Positions 45,763 through 55,137 of a DNA stretch of 64,000 nucleotides are shown here, piece by piece. This DNA comes from Betaproteobacteria bacterium. GTDB lineage: Bacteria > Pseudomonadota > Gammaproteobacteria > Burkholderiales > Burkholderiaceae_D. A model generated the notes under the pieces. That model searched no databases. It was not told the DNA's origin and was given only the letters and a program-made list of their open reading frames with translations. The stretch covers positions 1 through 64,000 of the forward strand of contig JANYFL010000065.1 in assembly GCA_025362735.1 (NCBI GenBank), given 5' to 3'. A program made the translations under genes and the position numbers. Each line of letters opens with the position of its first letter. The first letter of the stretch is position 1.

Positions 45763-47556
45763 ATGATTCCACAGTCCTTCATCCAGGATTTACTCAATCG
45801 CGTCGACATCGTCGATGTGGTGGGCAAGTACGTCAAGCTGAAAAAAGGCGGCGCCAATTTTATGGGGCTGTGCCCCTTCCATAACGAAAAATCACCGTCC
45901 TTCACGGTCAGTCCGACCAAGCAGTTTTATCATTGCTTTGGCTGCGGCGAGCACGGCACCGCCGTTGGCTTTTTGATGGAATATTCCGGGCTTTCGTTTC
46001 CGGATGCGGTCAAGGATCTGGCCCAATCAGTCGGCATGACTGTGCCGCAAGATGACAGTCGAATGGCTCCTGAGATTCGTGCCGAGTACCAGGCCAAAAG
46101 CCTCGCTCTGACAGAAGTTTTGACCCAGGCAATGAACTACTACCGCCAGCAATTGCGCGGCTCGCAGCGCGCCATTCAGTATCTGAAGGGGCGCGGTCTG
46201 AGCGGTGAGATTGCCGCGCGTTTCGGCTTGGGGTATGCGCCTGATGGTTGGCAGAATCTGGACGCCGCGTTTGAGGATTACGAAGAACCTGCGCTGCTCG
46301 AATCCGGCCTCGTGATCGAACGCGAGGCGGAAGATCCCAGTGCCAACCGAAAACGCTACGACCGCTTTCGTGATCGCATCATGTTCCCGATCCGCAACAG
46401 CAAAGGTCAGGTGATCGGTTTTGGCGGACGCATCATCGATGACGGTGAGCCCAAGTATCTGAACTCGCCTGAAACACCTGTCTTTCAGAAGGGCAATGAA
46501 CTCTACGGCCTGTTCGAGGCCCGCCAAGCCATACGCGAAGCGGGGTTCGCGATTGTCGTGGAAGGCTATATGGATGTGGTGGCGCTGGCTCAACTTGGCG
46601 TCGCCAATGCCGTGGCCACTTTGGGCACGGCATGCACTACGACGCACGTACAAAAGTTACTGCGCCAGACTGATCGTGTCGTGTTCAGTTTCGATGGCGA
46701 TAGCGCCGGCCGTCGCGCGGCGTGGCGTGCGCTCGAAGCCAGTCTGCCCTACGCCGCCGACAACAAGGTTCTGTCGTTTTTGTTTTTGCCCACCGAGCAC
46801 GACCCCGACAGCTACATTCGTGAATTCGGCGCAGAAGCCTTTCGGGAGCAGGCACAAGCGGCTTTGCCACTCTCTGCTTTTCTGGTTGGTGAAATGGCCT
46901 CTCGCAATGATCTGACCAAGTCCGAAGGGCGCGCCAAGGCCCAGTTCGATGCCAAGCCCTTGCTGCAAGCCTTGCCCGCAGGAGGACTGCGTTTGCAAGT
47001 CGTGCGCGAGTTGGCACGTCTTACCCTGACCACACCGGATGAATTGACCACATTGGCCGAGCTGTCACGGCCATCCGCTCAGCATTCCGGTGGTTCTGGC
47101 AAACGTGCGCCTGTTCGTACCAAACGCAGTCCGCCGACTTCGCTGGAAGTCCAGATCATGCGCTTGCTGTTGAGTTTTCCCGGACTGGTACAGGAGCTGG
47201 ATGCATCACGCCGCCAGACCCTTGATGTAGTGGGTCATGCTGCAATGGATACCTTGATTCTTGAATGCGCTCCAGAAGGTGGAGGCACTTCTTCGGCTGC
47301 TGTTTGCGAGGCTTTGATACGTGGACCGGAAGCTGAATTTTTTTCAGGCCTGATCAAGGAATGGATGCAAAGCCCGGAAATCGAACAAGAGAATGCACAG
47401 GCCGATTTGCATGCGGCCATCGGGAAATTGCGCGATCAGCAAATCCGATTCGAGCTGCAACAACTGGCTGCTGGCGATCTGGCCGACCCGGACAAGGCCA
47501 GGCGCTATCGGGAGTTGATGGCCGAACAAACGCGGCAGCGCACTGATTCTGCTTAA
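45763..47556 (+). CDS. dnaG: DNA primase
   Basis: Makes RNA primers at the replication fork with DnaB. N-terminal zinc-binding domain (CPFHNEKSPSF and YHCFGCGEHGTAVGF, residues about 37-65), then the RNA polymerase core with IRNSKGQVIGFGGRII, FAIVVEGYMDVVALAQLGV (Toprim Glu), and VFSFDGDSAGRRAAWRALE (Toprim Asp residues). The C-terminal 140 residues are the helicase-binding domain. 597 residues. No clear ribosome site. Confidence 0.96.
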   Translation: MIPQSFIQDLLNRVDIVDVVGKYVKLKKGGANFMGLCPFHNEKSPSFTVSPTKQFYHCFGCGEHGTAVGFLMEYSGLSFPDAVKDLAQSVGMTVPQDDSRMAPEIRAEYQAKSLALTEVLTQAMNYYRQQLRGSQRAIQYLKGRGLSGEIAARFGLGYAPDGWQNLDAAFEDYEEPALLESGLVIEREAEDPSANRKRYDRFRDRIMFPIRNSKGQVIGFGGRIIDDGEPKYLNSPETPVFQKGNELYGLFEARQAIREAGFAIVVEGYMDVVALAQLGVANAVATLGTACTTTHVQKLLRQTDRVVFSFDGDSAGRRAAWRALEASLPYAADNKVLSFLFLPTEHDPDSYIREFGAEAFREQAQAALPLSAFLVGEMASRNDLTKSEGRAKAQFDAKPLLQALPAGGLRLQVVRELARLTLTTPDELTTLAELSRPSAQHSGGSGKRAPVRTKRSPPTSLEVQIMRLLLSFPGLVQELDASRRQTLDVVGHAAMDTLILECAPEGGGTSSAAVCEALIRGPEAEFFSGLIKEWMQSPEIEQENAQADLHAAIGKLRDQQIRFELQQLAAGDLADPDKARRYRELMAEQTRQRTDSA

Positions 47557-47679
47557 AAAATAGGCGAAAAACCTTCAATTCTGCTCTTCTGATGCTCAGG
47601 AAAAGCTTGAATCTGAAGTGAATATCCTTATTTACTTAGTTATCTATTCACTAAGATTTAAGTGGAAAAATTGCTTTGA

Positions 47680-47694
47680 CTTGATATAATCAAG
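47680..47694 (+). promoter_or_regulatory. Extended -10 promoter of rpoD within a palindrome
   Basis: TGATATAAT (47682-47690) is an extended -10 element (TGN plus perfect TATAAT) about 160 bases before rpoD. It lies inside a perfect interrupted palindrome, CTTGAT-ATA-ATCAAG (47680-47694), which could be an operator. No good -35 is seen, as allowed for extended -10 promoters. Confidence 0.55.
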
Positions 47695-47849
47695 GGTTTC
47701 CCGTTTTATTGCTCAGCCATCATCGTGCGAATAGAAATTCCGGTTTCCGGATGCGGTAGTTGATCCGGACCAAGCGCCACAAGCCTCGTTTCCGGAGAAA
47801 TATCGCAACCCCGACTCCATTCTTCGACTGATTCCCATAAGGACCCATC

Positions 47850-50333
47850 ATGGCGCAGTTGTCCAAAACGAAAAATGCCAAAACTGCAGTAACGAAGGCA
47901 GTAACCCAGGCCAAGCCGACTGCAACTGCAAAGTCGTCGGCGAAGGCTGCGCCCGTGAAAAGTGCCGCAAAGCCGAAAGGCGTCGTTGCGAAAAGTCCGG
48001 TGAGCAAGACGGCTGGGAAAGTTGCGTCTAAAGCAATAAGCAAAACAGCAGCTACAAAGACTGCAACCACGAAAAAAACAACTCAACCCTCTTCTGTCAA
48101 AGCTGCTTCCAAATTGAAATCATCCGCAAGTTCGACATCAGCAAAAAAGCCAGCCAGCGCCAAGCAGGCTCCGAGCAAGACCACTGAACTCAAGGTCGTA
48201 AAAACGGTAGCCACCAAAGCTGCTGCAAAGAAAGCCGAAAAGCCGGTTGACAAGAAACTGGCAGCCGCCAAGCCAGAGGCTGTGGCAAAGCATGCCAAAC
48301 AGGTGAGCGTTGTTGCGGCGCCTGAGGCGGCTGCACCTGCGCCAATCAGCAAGGCCAAAGCTGAGAAAAACGAAAAAGCCAAAGCCAAGGAACGCAAGGC
48401 CAAGGAAAAAGCCTTCCTGAAAGAAGCGCTTGCTGCGCGTCAGCCGGGTACCGAAGAAGAACTCGAAGCGCGTCGCAACAAGCTCAAGAGCCTGATCAAG
48501 CTGGGCAAGGAACGCGGCTTTCTCACGTATTCGGAAATCAACGACCATCTGCCCGATGACGTGGTTGATGCCGAGGCCATCGAAGGCATCATCAGCACCT
48601 TTGGCGACATGGGCATCTCGGTCTACGACCAGGCGCCCGATGCCGAGTCACTGCTGATCAACGACAACGCGCCCGTTGCCACCAGCGATGATGACGCGGA
48701 AGAAGCTGCTGAAGCCGCGCTCTCGACCGTTGACTCCGAGTTTGGCCGCACCACCGATCCCGTGCGCATGTACATGCGCGAAATGGGTACGGTCGATCTG
48801 CTGACGCGCGAAGGCGAAATCGTCATCGCCAAGCGGATTGAAGAAGGTCTCAAGCACATGATCCAGGCGATTTCCGCCTGTCCGACGACCATTGCAGAAA
48901 TTCTCGAAATGGCCGCCAAGATTCGTACTGATGAAACGCGCATCGACGAAGTGGTGGACGGCCTGATCGATCCGAATGTCAATGAAGACGACGCAAAAAT
49001 CGCTGCTGCTGCTGCTGCGGCGGCTGCGGCTGCTGCTGAAGAAGCCGACGTTGAAGATGAAGCTTCGGATGAAGAGGAAGACGAAGACGGCGCCAACAGC
49101 GTCAATGCCAAGGCCTTGGCCGAGTTGAAGGCCAACGGTCTGGCCAAGTTCGACAACATCGCTTCGCATTTCGAAAAAATGCGTCGTGCCTTTGAGCGCG
49201 AAGGCTATCAGTCCAAATCCTATATGCGTGCGCAGGAAGCCATCTCGAACGAACTGCTGACCATGCGCTTCACCGCCAAAATGGTCGAACGTTTGTGCGA
49301 TACCTTGCGTTCGCAAGTGGATGATGTGCGCAAGATCGAGCGCCAGATTCTGGACATTGCCGTCAACAAGTCCGGTATGCCGCGCACGCATTTCATCAAG
49401 ACTTTCCCCGGCAATGAAATCAATCTCAAGTGGGCCGTTGGTGAAATCAACGCCGGTCATCCGTATAGCGTCACGATGGCACGTCATCTGCCCGCGATTC
49501 ATGAATTGCAGCAGAAGCTGATCGACCTGCAAGCGCGTGTCGTGCTGCCGCTGAAAGACCTGCGCGACATCAACAAGCAGATGGCCACCGGCGAAGCCAA
49601 GGCGCGTCGCGCCAAGCGCGAAATGACCGAGGCCAATCTACGACTCGTGATTTCGATTGCCAAGAAGTACACCAATCGCGGCCTGCAATTCCTTGACCTG
49701 ATCCAGGAAGGCAACATCGGTTTGATGAAGGCCGTGGACAAGTTTGAATTCCGTCGTGGCTTCAAGTTCTCGACCTACGCCACATGGTGGATTCGTCAGG
49801 CCATCACGCGTTCCATTGCAGACCAGGCGCGCACCATTCGTATTCCGGTGCACATGATCGAAACCATCAACAAGATGAATCGCATCAGCCGCCAGATTCT
49901 GCAAGAGACGGGTTCCGAGCCTGATCCAGCTACCTTGGCCATCAAGATGGAAATGCCCGAGGACAAGATCCGCAAGATCATGAAAATCTCGAAAGAACCG
50001 ATCTCGATGGAAACACCGATCGGCGACGACGACGATTCCCATCTCGGCGATTTCATCGAAGATCAAACCACGCTGGCCCCGGCCGATGCAGCGTTGTATG
50101 CAAGCCTGCGCGGCGTGACCAAAGACGTGCTGGATTCACTGACCCCGCGCGAAGCCAAGGTGCTGCGCATGCGCTTCGGTATCGAGATGAGCACCGATCA
50201 CACGCTCGAAGAAGTCGGCAAGCAGTTCGACGTCACGCGTGAACGCATCCGCCAGATCGAAGCCAAGGCCCTACGCAAACTGCGTCACCCCAGCCGTTCC
50301 GACAAACTCAAGTCCTTCCTTGAAGGAACCTGA
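47850..50333 (+). CDS. rpoD: RNA polymerase sigma factor RpoD (sigma 70)
   Basis: Primary sigma factor, 827 residues against 613 in E. coli. The extra length is mainly an N-terminal region (residues 1-195) made almost only of Lys, Ala, Ser, Thr, Val and Pro. Region 1.1 follows (about 200-265), region 1.2 ([20 protein letters not shown]), the non-conserved region with 12 consecutive Ala and an acidic run, region 2 ([40 protein letters not shown]), region 3 and region 4 ([20 protein letters not shown]). Ribosome site AAGGA. Lys/Ala-rich leaders are known in Burkholderiales RpoD but vary in length. Confidence 0.97.
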   Translation: MAQLSKTKNAKTAVTKAVTQAKPTATAKSSAKAAPVKSAAKPKGVVAKSPVSKTAGKVASKAISKTAATKTATTKKTTQPSSVKAASKLKSSASSTSAKKPASAKQAPSKTTELKVVKTVATKAAAKKAEKPVDKKLAAAKPEAVAKHAKQVSVVAAPEAAAPAPISKAKAEKNEKAKAKERKAKEKAFLKEALAARQPGTEEELEARRNKLKSLIKLGKERGFLTYSEINDHLPDDVVDAEAIEGIISTFGDMGISVYDQAPDAESLLINDNAPVATSDDDAEEAAEAALSTVDSEFGRTTDPVRMYMREMGTVDLLTREGEIVIAKRIEEGLKHMIQAISACPTTIAEILEMAAKIRTDETRIDEVVDGLIDPNVNEDDAKIAAAAAAAAAAAAEEADVEDEASDEEEDEDGANSVNAKALAELKANGLAKFDNIASHFEKMRRAFEREGYQSKSYMRAQEAISNELLTMRFTAKMVERLCDTLRSQVDDVRKIERQILDIAVNKSGMPRTHFIKTFPGNEINLKWAVGEINAGHPYSVTMARHLPAIHELQQKLIDLQARVVLPLKDLRDINKQMATGEAKARRAKREMTEANLRLVISIAKKYTNRGLQFLDLIQEGNIGLMKAVDKFEFRRGFKFSTYATWWIRQAITRSIADQARTIRIPVHMIETINKMNRISRQILQETGSEPDPATLAIKMEMPEDKIRKIMKISKEPISMETPIGDDDDSHLGDFIEDQTTLAPADAALYASLRGVTKDVLDSLTPREAKVLRMRFGIEMSTDHTLEEVGKQFDVTRERIRQIEAKALRKLRHPSRSDKLKSFLEGT

Positions 50334-50373
50334 CCGGCGTTGTGCTCTGGTTTGGTTACGCCAACGGCTCAAC

Positions 50374-50434
50374 AATTTTCCGTTCGTCCTGAGTGTCGCG
50401 CAAAGCGCGATGTATAGAAGGATGATCGGAAAAT
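50374..50434. repeat. REP-like palindrome, family R1 (copy e)
   Basis: TTTTCCGTTCGTCCTGAGTG ... TATAGAAGGATGATCGGAAAA, inner stem TCGCGCAAAGCGCGA. Confidence 0.8.
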
Positions 50435-50499
50435 CACTACCCTGACGAGGGATAAGATGGTCTGGTTTGGTGAGCAAGTTCGCATGCGGTAAACTTCAA

Positions 50500-50527
50500 A
50501 CGGCTCGCAGTTCAGCGAGCCGTTTTC
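50500..50527 (+). terminator. Terminator after rpoD
   Basis: ACGGCTCGC-AGTTCA-GCGAGCCGT followed by TTTCTTT. Located 165 bases after the rpoD stop and 7 bases before the tRNA gene. Confidence 0.8.
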
Positions 50528-50533
50528 TTTATA

Positions 50534-50612
<79 letters not shown>

Positions 50613-50620
50613 AAAAATTA

Positions 50621-50649
50621 AAGGGCTAACGATAAGTTAGCCCTTTTTC
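50621..50649 (+). terminator. Terminator after the tRNA gene
   Basis: GGGCTAAC-GATAA-GTTAGCCC followed by TTTTTCTTTT, 8 bases after the tRNA CCA end. Confidence 0.9.
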
Positions 50650-50776
50650 TTTTCTTAATTATCCGCAAGTGTATTGAAGTAATGGCACCAATGCTGCCCG
50701 TATGAGTCGACAAAGTAGTTGCCAGGGAGTCGTCGCGTGACGGGCTATCCGGAAGACTTTCTCGGTGATTCATCTT

Positions 50777-51766
50777 TCAGAATAGCCGCGAGGATAGCTG
50801 TTCGCCCATGCGTAGCATTGTGTGGATAGGCAATGTACGGAAAGCTCTCGGAAAGCGCACTCCCAATTCTTGGGCTGTATCTACCTTAGCGCACCCTACA
50901 GTGATGAAAAGGTCGCGGTGTTGCGATAGAAACTCACATAGCTTTTGCCAGCGAGAGATGTTAAGCGAGTGTGGACGCAGTTGTTCAGGACCTTTCCGCC
51001 GCGAGTCAATGAATTCAAAGCTATGGAGGAGAACGACGAACTCCGGTTTTTGTTGTCGTGCGGCTTCGAGGAGCGCGTGTCGAAGTTCGTTAAACGAAAG
51101 CGCAGTGATTTGCGCAGGACGATAGTGGTCAGGATAATCCTCGACGTAAGACAAGGGAATTGTCTGGCACTCGGTGGCGTTAGGAGGTAAGTCGCGCAGT
51201 TCTTTTAGCATACGCCGTGTGACTGGTTGCGATGGATCGAAGCTCATATCTAATACCAGCCCGGCGTCTCTGGCTGCACGAAGAGTATCGCGATTGCCAC
51301 CCATGTTCCCTGCACGTAAGGCTAAGGGTTCAGGTACTCCTGCGGCTCGCAGATTCTCCAAAGCATGGCCGATAATTGCTGACTGTTCGTTTGCATTAAA
51401 GTCGCGCAAATTCTGGCGGTACCTCTTTGGCAGATTGCACGCTATTGTTTCCGTCAGCCACTCGGTATGAACATGTAACTGTATTTCTTGGCGGTACCCG
51501 TGAATGAGTTGAACCGTCCGTTCCAGCAACGTTCGTCCGACCGAAGATGCGAACAGCGATTCAACGAAGAACACGCCTTCAAGATCGTACTGGCGGAGGG
51601 TCTCGAGAATAAATCGTAGTCCGTAATCGCCTAAGGGTGTGCGGCCAAGTATGCAGCGCTCGTAGTCTTCCTCTAGATCGGGATGTGGGCAAGCGAGAGA
51701 ACGTTCAGGCCAATTTGGCGTACGTGGCCAAAGTTCGGTGTCAACTGTAAGCAAAACTTTGAGCAT
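50777..51766 (-). CDS. Polysaccharide-deacetylase-like protein, orphan
   Basis: 329-residue protein with a NodB-type barrel pattern: LLTVDTELWPRTP (motif 1, catalytic and metal Asp), EIQLHVHTEW (motif 2, HxH), LRAGNMGGNRDTLRAARDAG (motif 3), and a late VVLLHSFEF. Such proteins remove acetyl groups from surface sugars or peptidoglycan, but this branch is uncharacterised. No signal peptide is seen, so it would act in the cytoplasm. No partner genes are near; base composition is slightly more AT-rich than the flanks and it sits directly after a tRNA gene, so acquisition by transfer is possible. Confidence 0.75.
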   Translation of the reverse strand: MLKVLLTVDTELWPRTPNWPERSLACPHPDLEEDYERCILGRTPLGDYGLRFILETLRQYDLEGVFFVESLFASSVGRTLLERTVQLIHGYRQEIQLHVHTEWLTETIACNLPKRYRQNLRDFNANEQSAIIGHALENLRAAGVPEPLALRAGNMGGNRDTLRAARDAGLVLDMSFDPSQPVTRRMLKELRDLPPNATECQTIPLSYVEDYPDHYRPAQITALSFNELRHALLEAARQQKPEFVVLLHSFEFIDSRRKGPEQLRPHSLNISRWQKLCEFLSQHRDLFITVGCAKVDTAQELGVRFPRAFRTLPIHTMLRMGEQLSSRLF

Positions 51767-52095
51767 AGCGTGCGTTTATTCCACACTGGTATTCCCAGCG
51801 CTCCCAGGCACTCCGTAATGCGATTGCATAACGAAGTCTATCTATTGTTGTTGTGTAATTTATCTTACATATAAGTAGATGAATATAGCACGGTCCCTTA
51901 TACAGCAGTTGTTTGCGGTACAGCACAGCGAGACAGAGGTCCAAATCGAGGTAATATCATGGCACTGTCTTTTTTCATATTTAGTAGCTCGAGATGGTTA
52001 GCAGGCGTCAAAATAATCCACGCAGCTACAGTAATTAAAGTAACGAAGAGGAATAAGCAGGCTTTATAAGGTGGCTTGTTTTGTTGAGACGCGAT
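51767..52095. other. Gene-free AT-rich stretch
   Basis: 329 bases between two minus-strand genes. A minus-strand frame near 51900-52085 encodes one hydrophobic helix (ACLFLFVTLITVAAWIILTP) but has no start codon in place and no recognised family, so it may be the remnant of a small membrane protein. No other gene or strong terminator is visible. Confidence 0.5.
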
Positions 52096-53070
52096 TCAAG
52101 TCAATTTCTTGCGCGGTGCTAGATTGGACCCAGTACGTTTTATCTCTTTCATTCGTTCTTCCTGCTCCTGACACTTCGGTCCAGTGAATTCTTTTTGCAG
52201 AGAATCCAGAAACACCCGCGTTCGAGCTGGCATCAAGCGTCGACCGGGGAAGACGGCCCAGGCGGTCGTTGGGGGCAAAGTCCAGTCGGGTAGTACCGGA
52301 GCCAGTTTGCCGTTCAGCACATAGGCCTGGGCGAAATGGTCGGGGACGGTGGCGATGCCGGCACCGGCAAGCGCCATTTGCATCATCAAGTCGGGCGAGT
52401 TGGCCGTGGCCCGGCCGGGAGGGATGCCTTCCCAGCGCGCTTCGCCGCGTTTGAGCAGCCAGGGTTGCGGCTCACCATTCCGCAACAATAATCGCAATGT
52501 GTCGTGCTCCATCAGGGCTTCGGGTTCGGAGGGGAGGCCACGACGTTTCAGATAGGCGGGCGCCGCGTACAGGCTGGCTGAAATGATGGCGATCCTGCGT
52601 GCGACGAGCGAGGCATCGTCGGGCAAGGCGCCCATGCGAATGGCGAGATCAAAGTTTTCACCGATGAGATCGACGCGTCTGGGCGACAGATCGAGTTCGA
52701 GCGAGATGGCCGGATATTGCTCGATGAATTGGGTCATCAATGAGACCAGCACGACATTGGCGAAATCGTTCGGCATCGACACGCGCAGGCGACCGCTGGG
52801 TTCGACTTGCCGGTGTTGTGCGAGCGAGGCCGTAGCTTCGATTTCATTGGCGACCTGATGGGCGTGGATCAGCACGCTATGGCCGAAGTCGGTCACGGTG
52901 AGTTTGCGGGTGGTGCGTAACAGCAGCCGTTCGCCCAAGCTGGCTTCCAGCGCGGCGATGCGCCGGGAGATGGTGGATTTGGGCAGACCGGAACGCTCGG
53001 CGGCGCGACTGAAACTGCCGGTGTCAACGACGTGGGCGAAGAGTAAAAGGTCATTGGGTTCAAGGTTCAT
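52096..53070 (-). CDS. LysR-family transcriptional regulator
   Basis: Regulator of 324 residues. N-terminal winged helix (LEPNDLLLFAHVVDTGSFSR, AERSGLPKSTISRRIAALEA), then a periplasmic-binding-like effector domain (about 90-300). The gene is divergent from an azoreductase gene with 144 bases between starts, the normal layout for a LysR protein controlling its neighbour (compare QorR/AzoR-type regulators responding to quinones). The C terminus carries an extra basic tail of about 25 residues. Confidence 0.93.
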   Translation of the reverse strand: MNLEPNDLLLFAHVVDTGSFSRAAERSGLPKSTISRRIAALEASLGERLLLRTTRKLTVTDFGHSVLIHAHQVANEIEATASLAQHRQVEPSGRLRVSMPNDFANVVLVSLMTQFIEQYPAISLELDLSPRRVDLIGENFDLAIRMGALPDDASLVARRIAIISASLYAAPAYLKRRGLPSEPEALMEHDTLRLLLRNGEPQPWLLKRGEARWEGIPPGRATANSPDLMMQMALAGAGIATVPDHFAQAYVLNGKLAPVLPDWTLPPTTAWAVFPGRRLMPARTRVFLDSLQKEFTGPKCQEQEERMKEIKRTGSNLAPRKKLT

Positions 53071-53104
53071 GACAAGACTCCTGACGGTTCTATTATCCCG
53101 TTAA

Positions 53105-53153
53105 TGGAACAATGATATCCGTTTTGACGTCTTCCGGATTGATTGTGGAACAA
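53105..53153 (+). promoter_or_regulatory. Direct repeat in the LysR/azoR control region
   Basis: TGGAACAA occurs at 53105-53112 and 53146-53153, 41 bases apart (about four helical turns), in the divergent promoter region. It may be part of the operator. Confidence 0.4.
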
Positions 53154-53214
53154 CTAAAGTGACTCCATCGCTTTACGACAAACCGTTTCATAACCAACCT
53201 TGAAGGACATCATC

Positions 53215-53829
53215 ATGAACATTCTGCAAATCAACTCCAGCGCCCGCCCACTGATTAACGGCGAAGGCTCGCATTCCACCCGCCTGGCCAATTCGATTGT
53301 GGCGCGTCTGCGTGCAACCGAACCCAAGGCCATGCTGACGGTACGCGACCTGTCGCAAACGCCACATCCCAGCCTGGACGAATCGGCGCTGCAAGCCTTG
53401 TTTACGCCAGACGAACAGCGCACGCCGGAACAGGCGGCACGCGTCACGATTGATGATGTCTTGATCGCCGAGATTCAGGCCGCAGATGTAGTCGTATTGG
53501 GTGTGCCGATGTATAACTTCGGTGTGACCGCGCAGTTGAAGAACTGGATTGATGCCATCTCGCGTGCCCGTGTGACGTTTGCCTATACCGAGAAAGGTCC
53601 GGTTGGTCTGCTGCAAGGCAAGAAGGTTTATGTGGCGTTGACGCGCGGCGGCCAGTATCGCAATACGCCCGCTGATACGCAGGTGCCTTATCTCAAGATG
53701 GTTTTGGGATTCCTGGGAATGACCGATGTGCAGTTTGTGTATGCCGAAGGTTTGGCAATGGGTCCTGAAGCGGAGCAGAGTGGTTTGGCTTCGGCCCAGA
53801 GTCAGATTGAGGAAGTTGTAGCTGCTTGA
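53215..53829 (+). CDS. azoR: FMN-dependent NADH:quinone oxidoreductase / azoreductase
   Basis: Flavodoxin-like enzyme that reduces quinones and azo dyes with NADH, limiting redox stress. [20 protein letters not shown] is the FMN phosphate loop, [20 protein letters not shown] and ALTRGGQY are characteristic, with [11 protein letters not shown] near the end. 204 residues from the ATG at 53215 (GAAGGA upstream). Followed by pirin, which is linked to it in many proteobacteria. Confidence 0.95.
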   Translation: MNILQINSSARPLINGEGSHSTRLANSIVARLRATEPKAMLTVRDLSQTPHPSLDESALQALFTPDEQRTPEQAARVTIDDVLIAEIQAADVVVLGVPMYNFGVTAQLKNWIDAISRARVTFAYTEKGPVGLLQGKKVYVALTRGGQYRNTPADTQVPYLKMVLGFLGMTDVQFVYAEGLAMGPEAEQSGLASAQSQIEEVVAA

Positions 53830-53830
53830 G

Positions 53831-53943
53831 TTCCCTCCCTTTCAAGGGGAGGGGTAGGGTGGGGATGGGTTTCAATGGCTAGGCTAGTGTGCAATACCCA
53901 TCCTCACCTCAACCTAAGCCAACCTTCCCCTTGAAGGGGAAGG
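53831..53943. repeat. Long palindromic repeat, family R5
   Basis: CCCTTTCAAGGGGAGGGGTA then GGGTGGGGATGGGT on the left, ACCCATCCTCACC and CTTCCCCTTGAAGGGGAAGG on the right. Occupies nearly the whole gap between azoR and the pirin gene. Confidence 0.8.
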
Positions 53944-53986
53944 AGTTTATTTAGTTTGTTATGTTGTTAACCGAAAGGAGTTCGTC

Positions 53987-54898
53987 ATGACCACTACCAC
54001 TTTAACCAAACCTGTCAGCGTTCAGACTGGCGGTGAATTTGCCGTGCAGCAGCCGCGCGCGGTCGAGCGACTAGTGGTTGGACAGGCCACCTCGGACGGT
54101 GCGGGGGTCAAGCTCACGCGTGTGCTGACGCATGACCTGCAACAACGGCTTGATCCGTTCCTGATGCTCGATGCGTTTGGCACCGACAATCCGGATGACT
54201 ATATCGGCGGCTTTCCGAATCATCCGCATCGCGGCTTTGAAACCGTGACCTATATGATCGCCGGTCGCATGCGTCATCGTGACAGCGCGGGCAATGAAGG
54301 CTTGCTGCAAAACGGCGGTGTGCAATGGATGACGGCCGGTCGCGGTGTGATTCATTCGGAATTGCCTGAGCAGGAAGAAGGCAGCATGGAAGGCTTTCAG
54401 CTCTGGTTGAATCTGGCTGCGAAGGACAAGATGACTGCGCCCTGGTATCGCGATTTGCAAAGCGCGGACATTCCCGAGTTCACCACGCCTGAGGGCGTGA
54501 CGGCACGGGTGATTGCAGGAGCGAGTCATGGCGTAAATGGCGCGATGCAACGCGAGGTGACCGAGCCTTTGTATCTGGATCTGCATCTGGAACCGGGTGC
54601 TCGTTTTGAGCAAAAGCTGCCTGCAAGTTTCAACGCTTTCGTCTACGTCTATCGCGGCGAAGTCGAGATCGGTGATACTAAAGTGCCGGTGCAGCGGATG
54701 GCGATTCTGAAAAACACGGCGGGTAGCGATGGCGTTGTGTTGCGCGCGACAGATCGTCCAACTCGTGTGCTGATCATCGCCGGGCAGCCGCTCAAGGAGC
54801 CGATTGCGCAGTACGGTCCGTTTGTGATGAACACGCAGGAAGAAATTTTTCAGGCGGTTCGTGACTTTCAGTCGGGACGTTTTAAAGCGACGGCTTGA
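53987..54898 (+). CDS. Pirin-family protein (cupin)
   Basis: Bicupin iron protein of 303 residues; bacterial relatives show quercetin dioxygenase activity or bind metabolic enzymes. Metal ligands are in NHPHRGFETVTYMI (two His), GRGVIHSELP (His) and the following Glu. The second cupin covers about 170-290. Strong ribosome site AAAGGAG. Its place beside an azoreductase and LysR gene suggests an oxidative or quinone stress unit. Confidence 0.93.
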   Translation: MTTTTLTKPVSVQTGGEFAVQQPRAVERLVVGQATSDGAGVKLTRVLTHDLQQRLDPFLMLDAFGTDNPDDYIGGFPNHPHRGFETVTYMIAGRMRHRDSAGNEGLLQNGGVQWMTAGRGVIHSELPEQEEGSMEGFQLWLNLAAKDKMTAPWYRDLQSADIPEFTTPEGVTARVIAGASHGVNGAMQREVTEPLYLDLHLEPGARFEQKLPASFNAFVYVYRGEVEIGDTKVPVQRMAILKNTAGSDGVVLRATDRPTRVLIIAGQPLKEPIAQYGPFVMNTQEEIFQAVRDFQSGRFKATA

Positions 54899-54906
54899 TG
54901 GGAAGT

Positions 54907-55008
54907 TTGTCATCCTGAACGTAGTGAAGGATCTCAGGTCGGTGCTCATTGAGGATGGTCCTTAAATGCGCTACTAACTGAGATCTTTCGCTCTGCTCAG
55001 GATGACCG
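54907..55008. repeat. Palindromic repeat, family R2 (copy b)
   Basis: TTGTCATCCTGAACGTAGTG then AAGGATCTCAGG on the left, CTGAGATCTTTCGCTCTGCT then CAGGATGACC on the right. Confidence 0.8.
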
Positions 55009-55137
55009 GCGGGCCATAAATCGTGGGATTCCCGGTTCTGCGATAATGTAGAGTGTTGGTGGCTTGCCGTCCCGGGCAACGCGCATCAATCAGAGAACGG
55101 ATCAGCGCCACTTGCATGCAAGATTCAGCATGATCCA

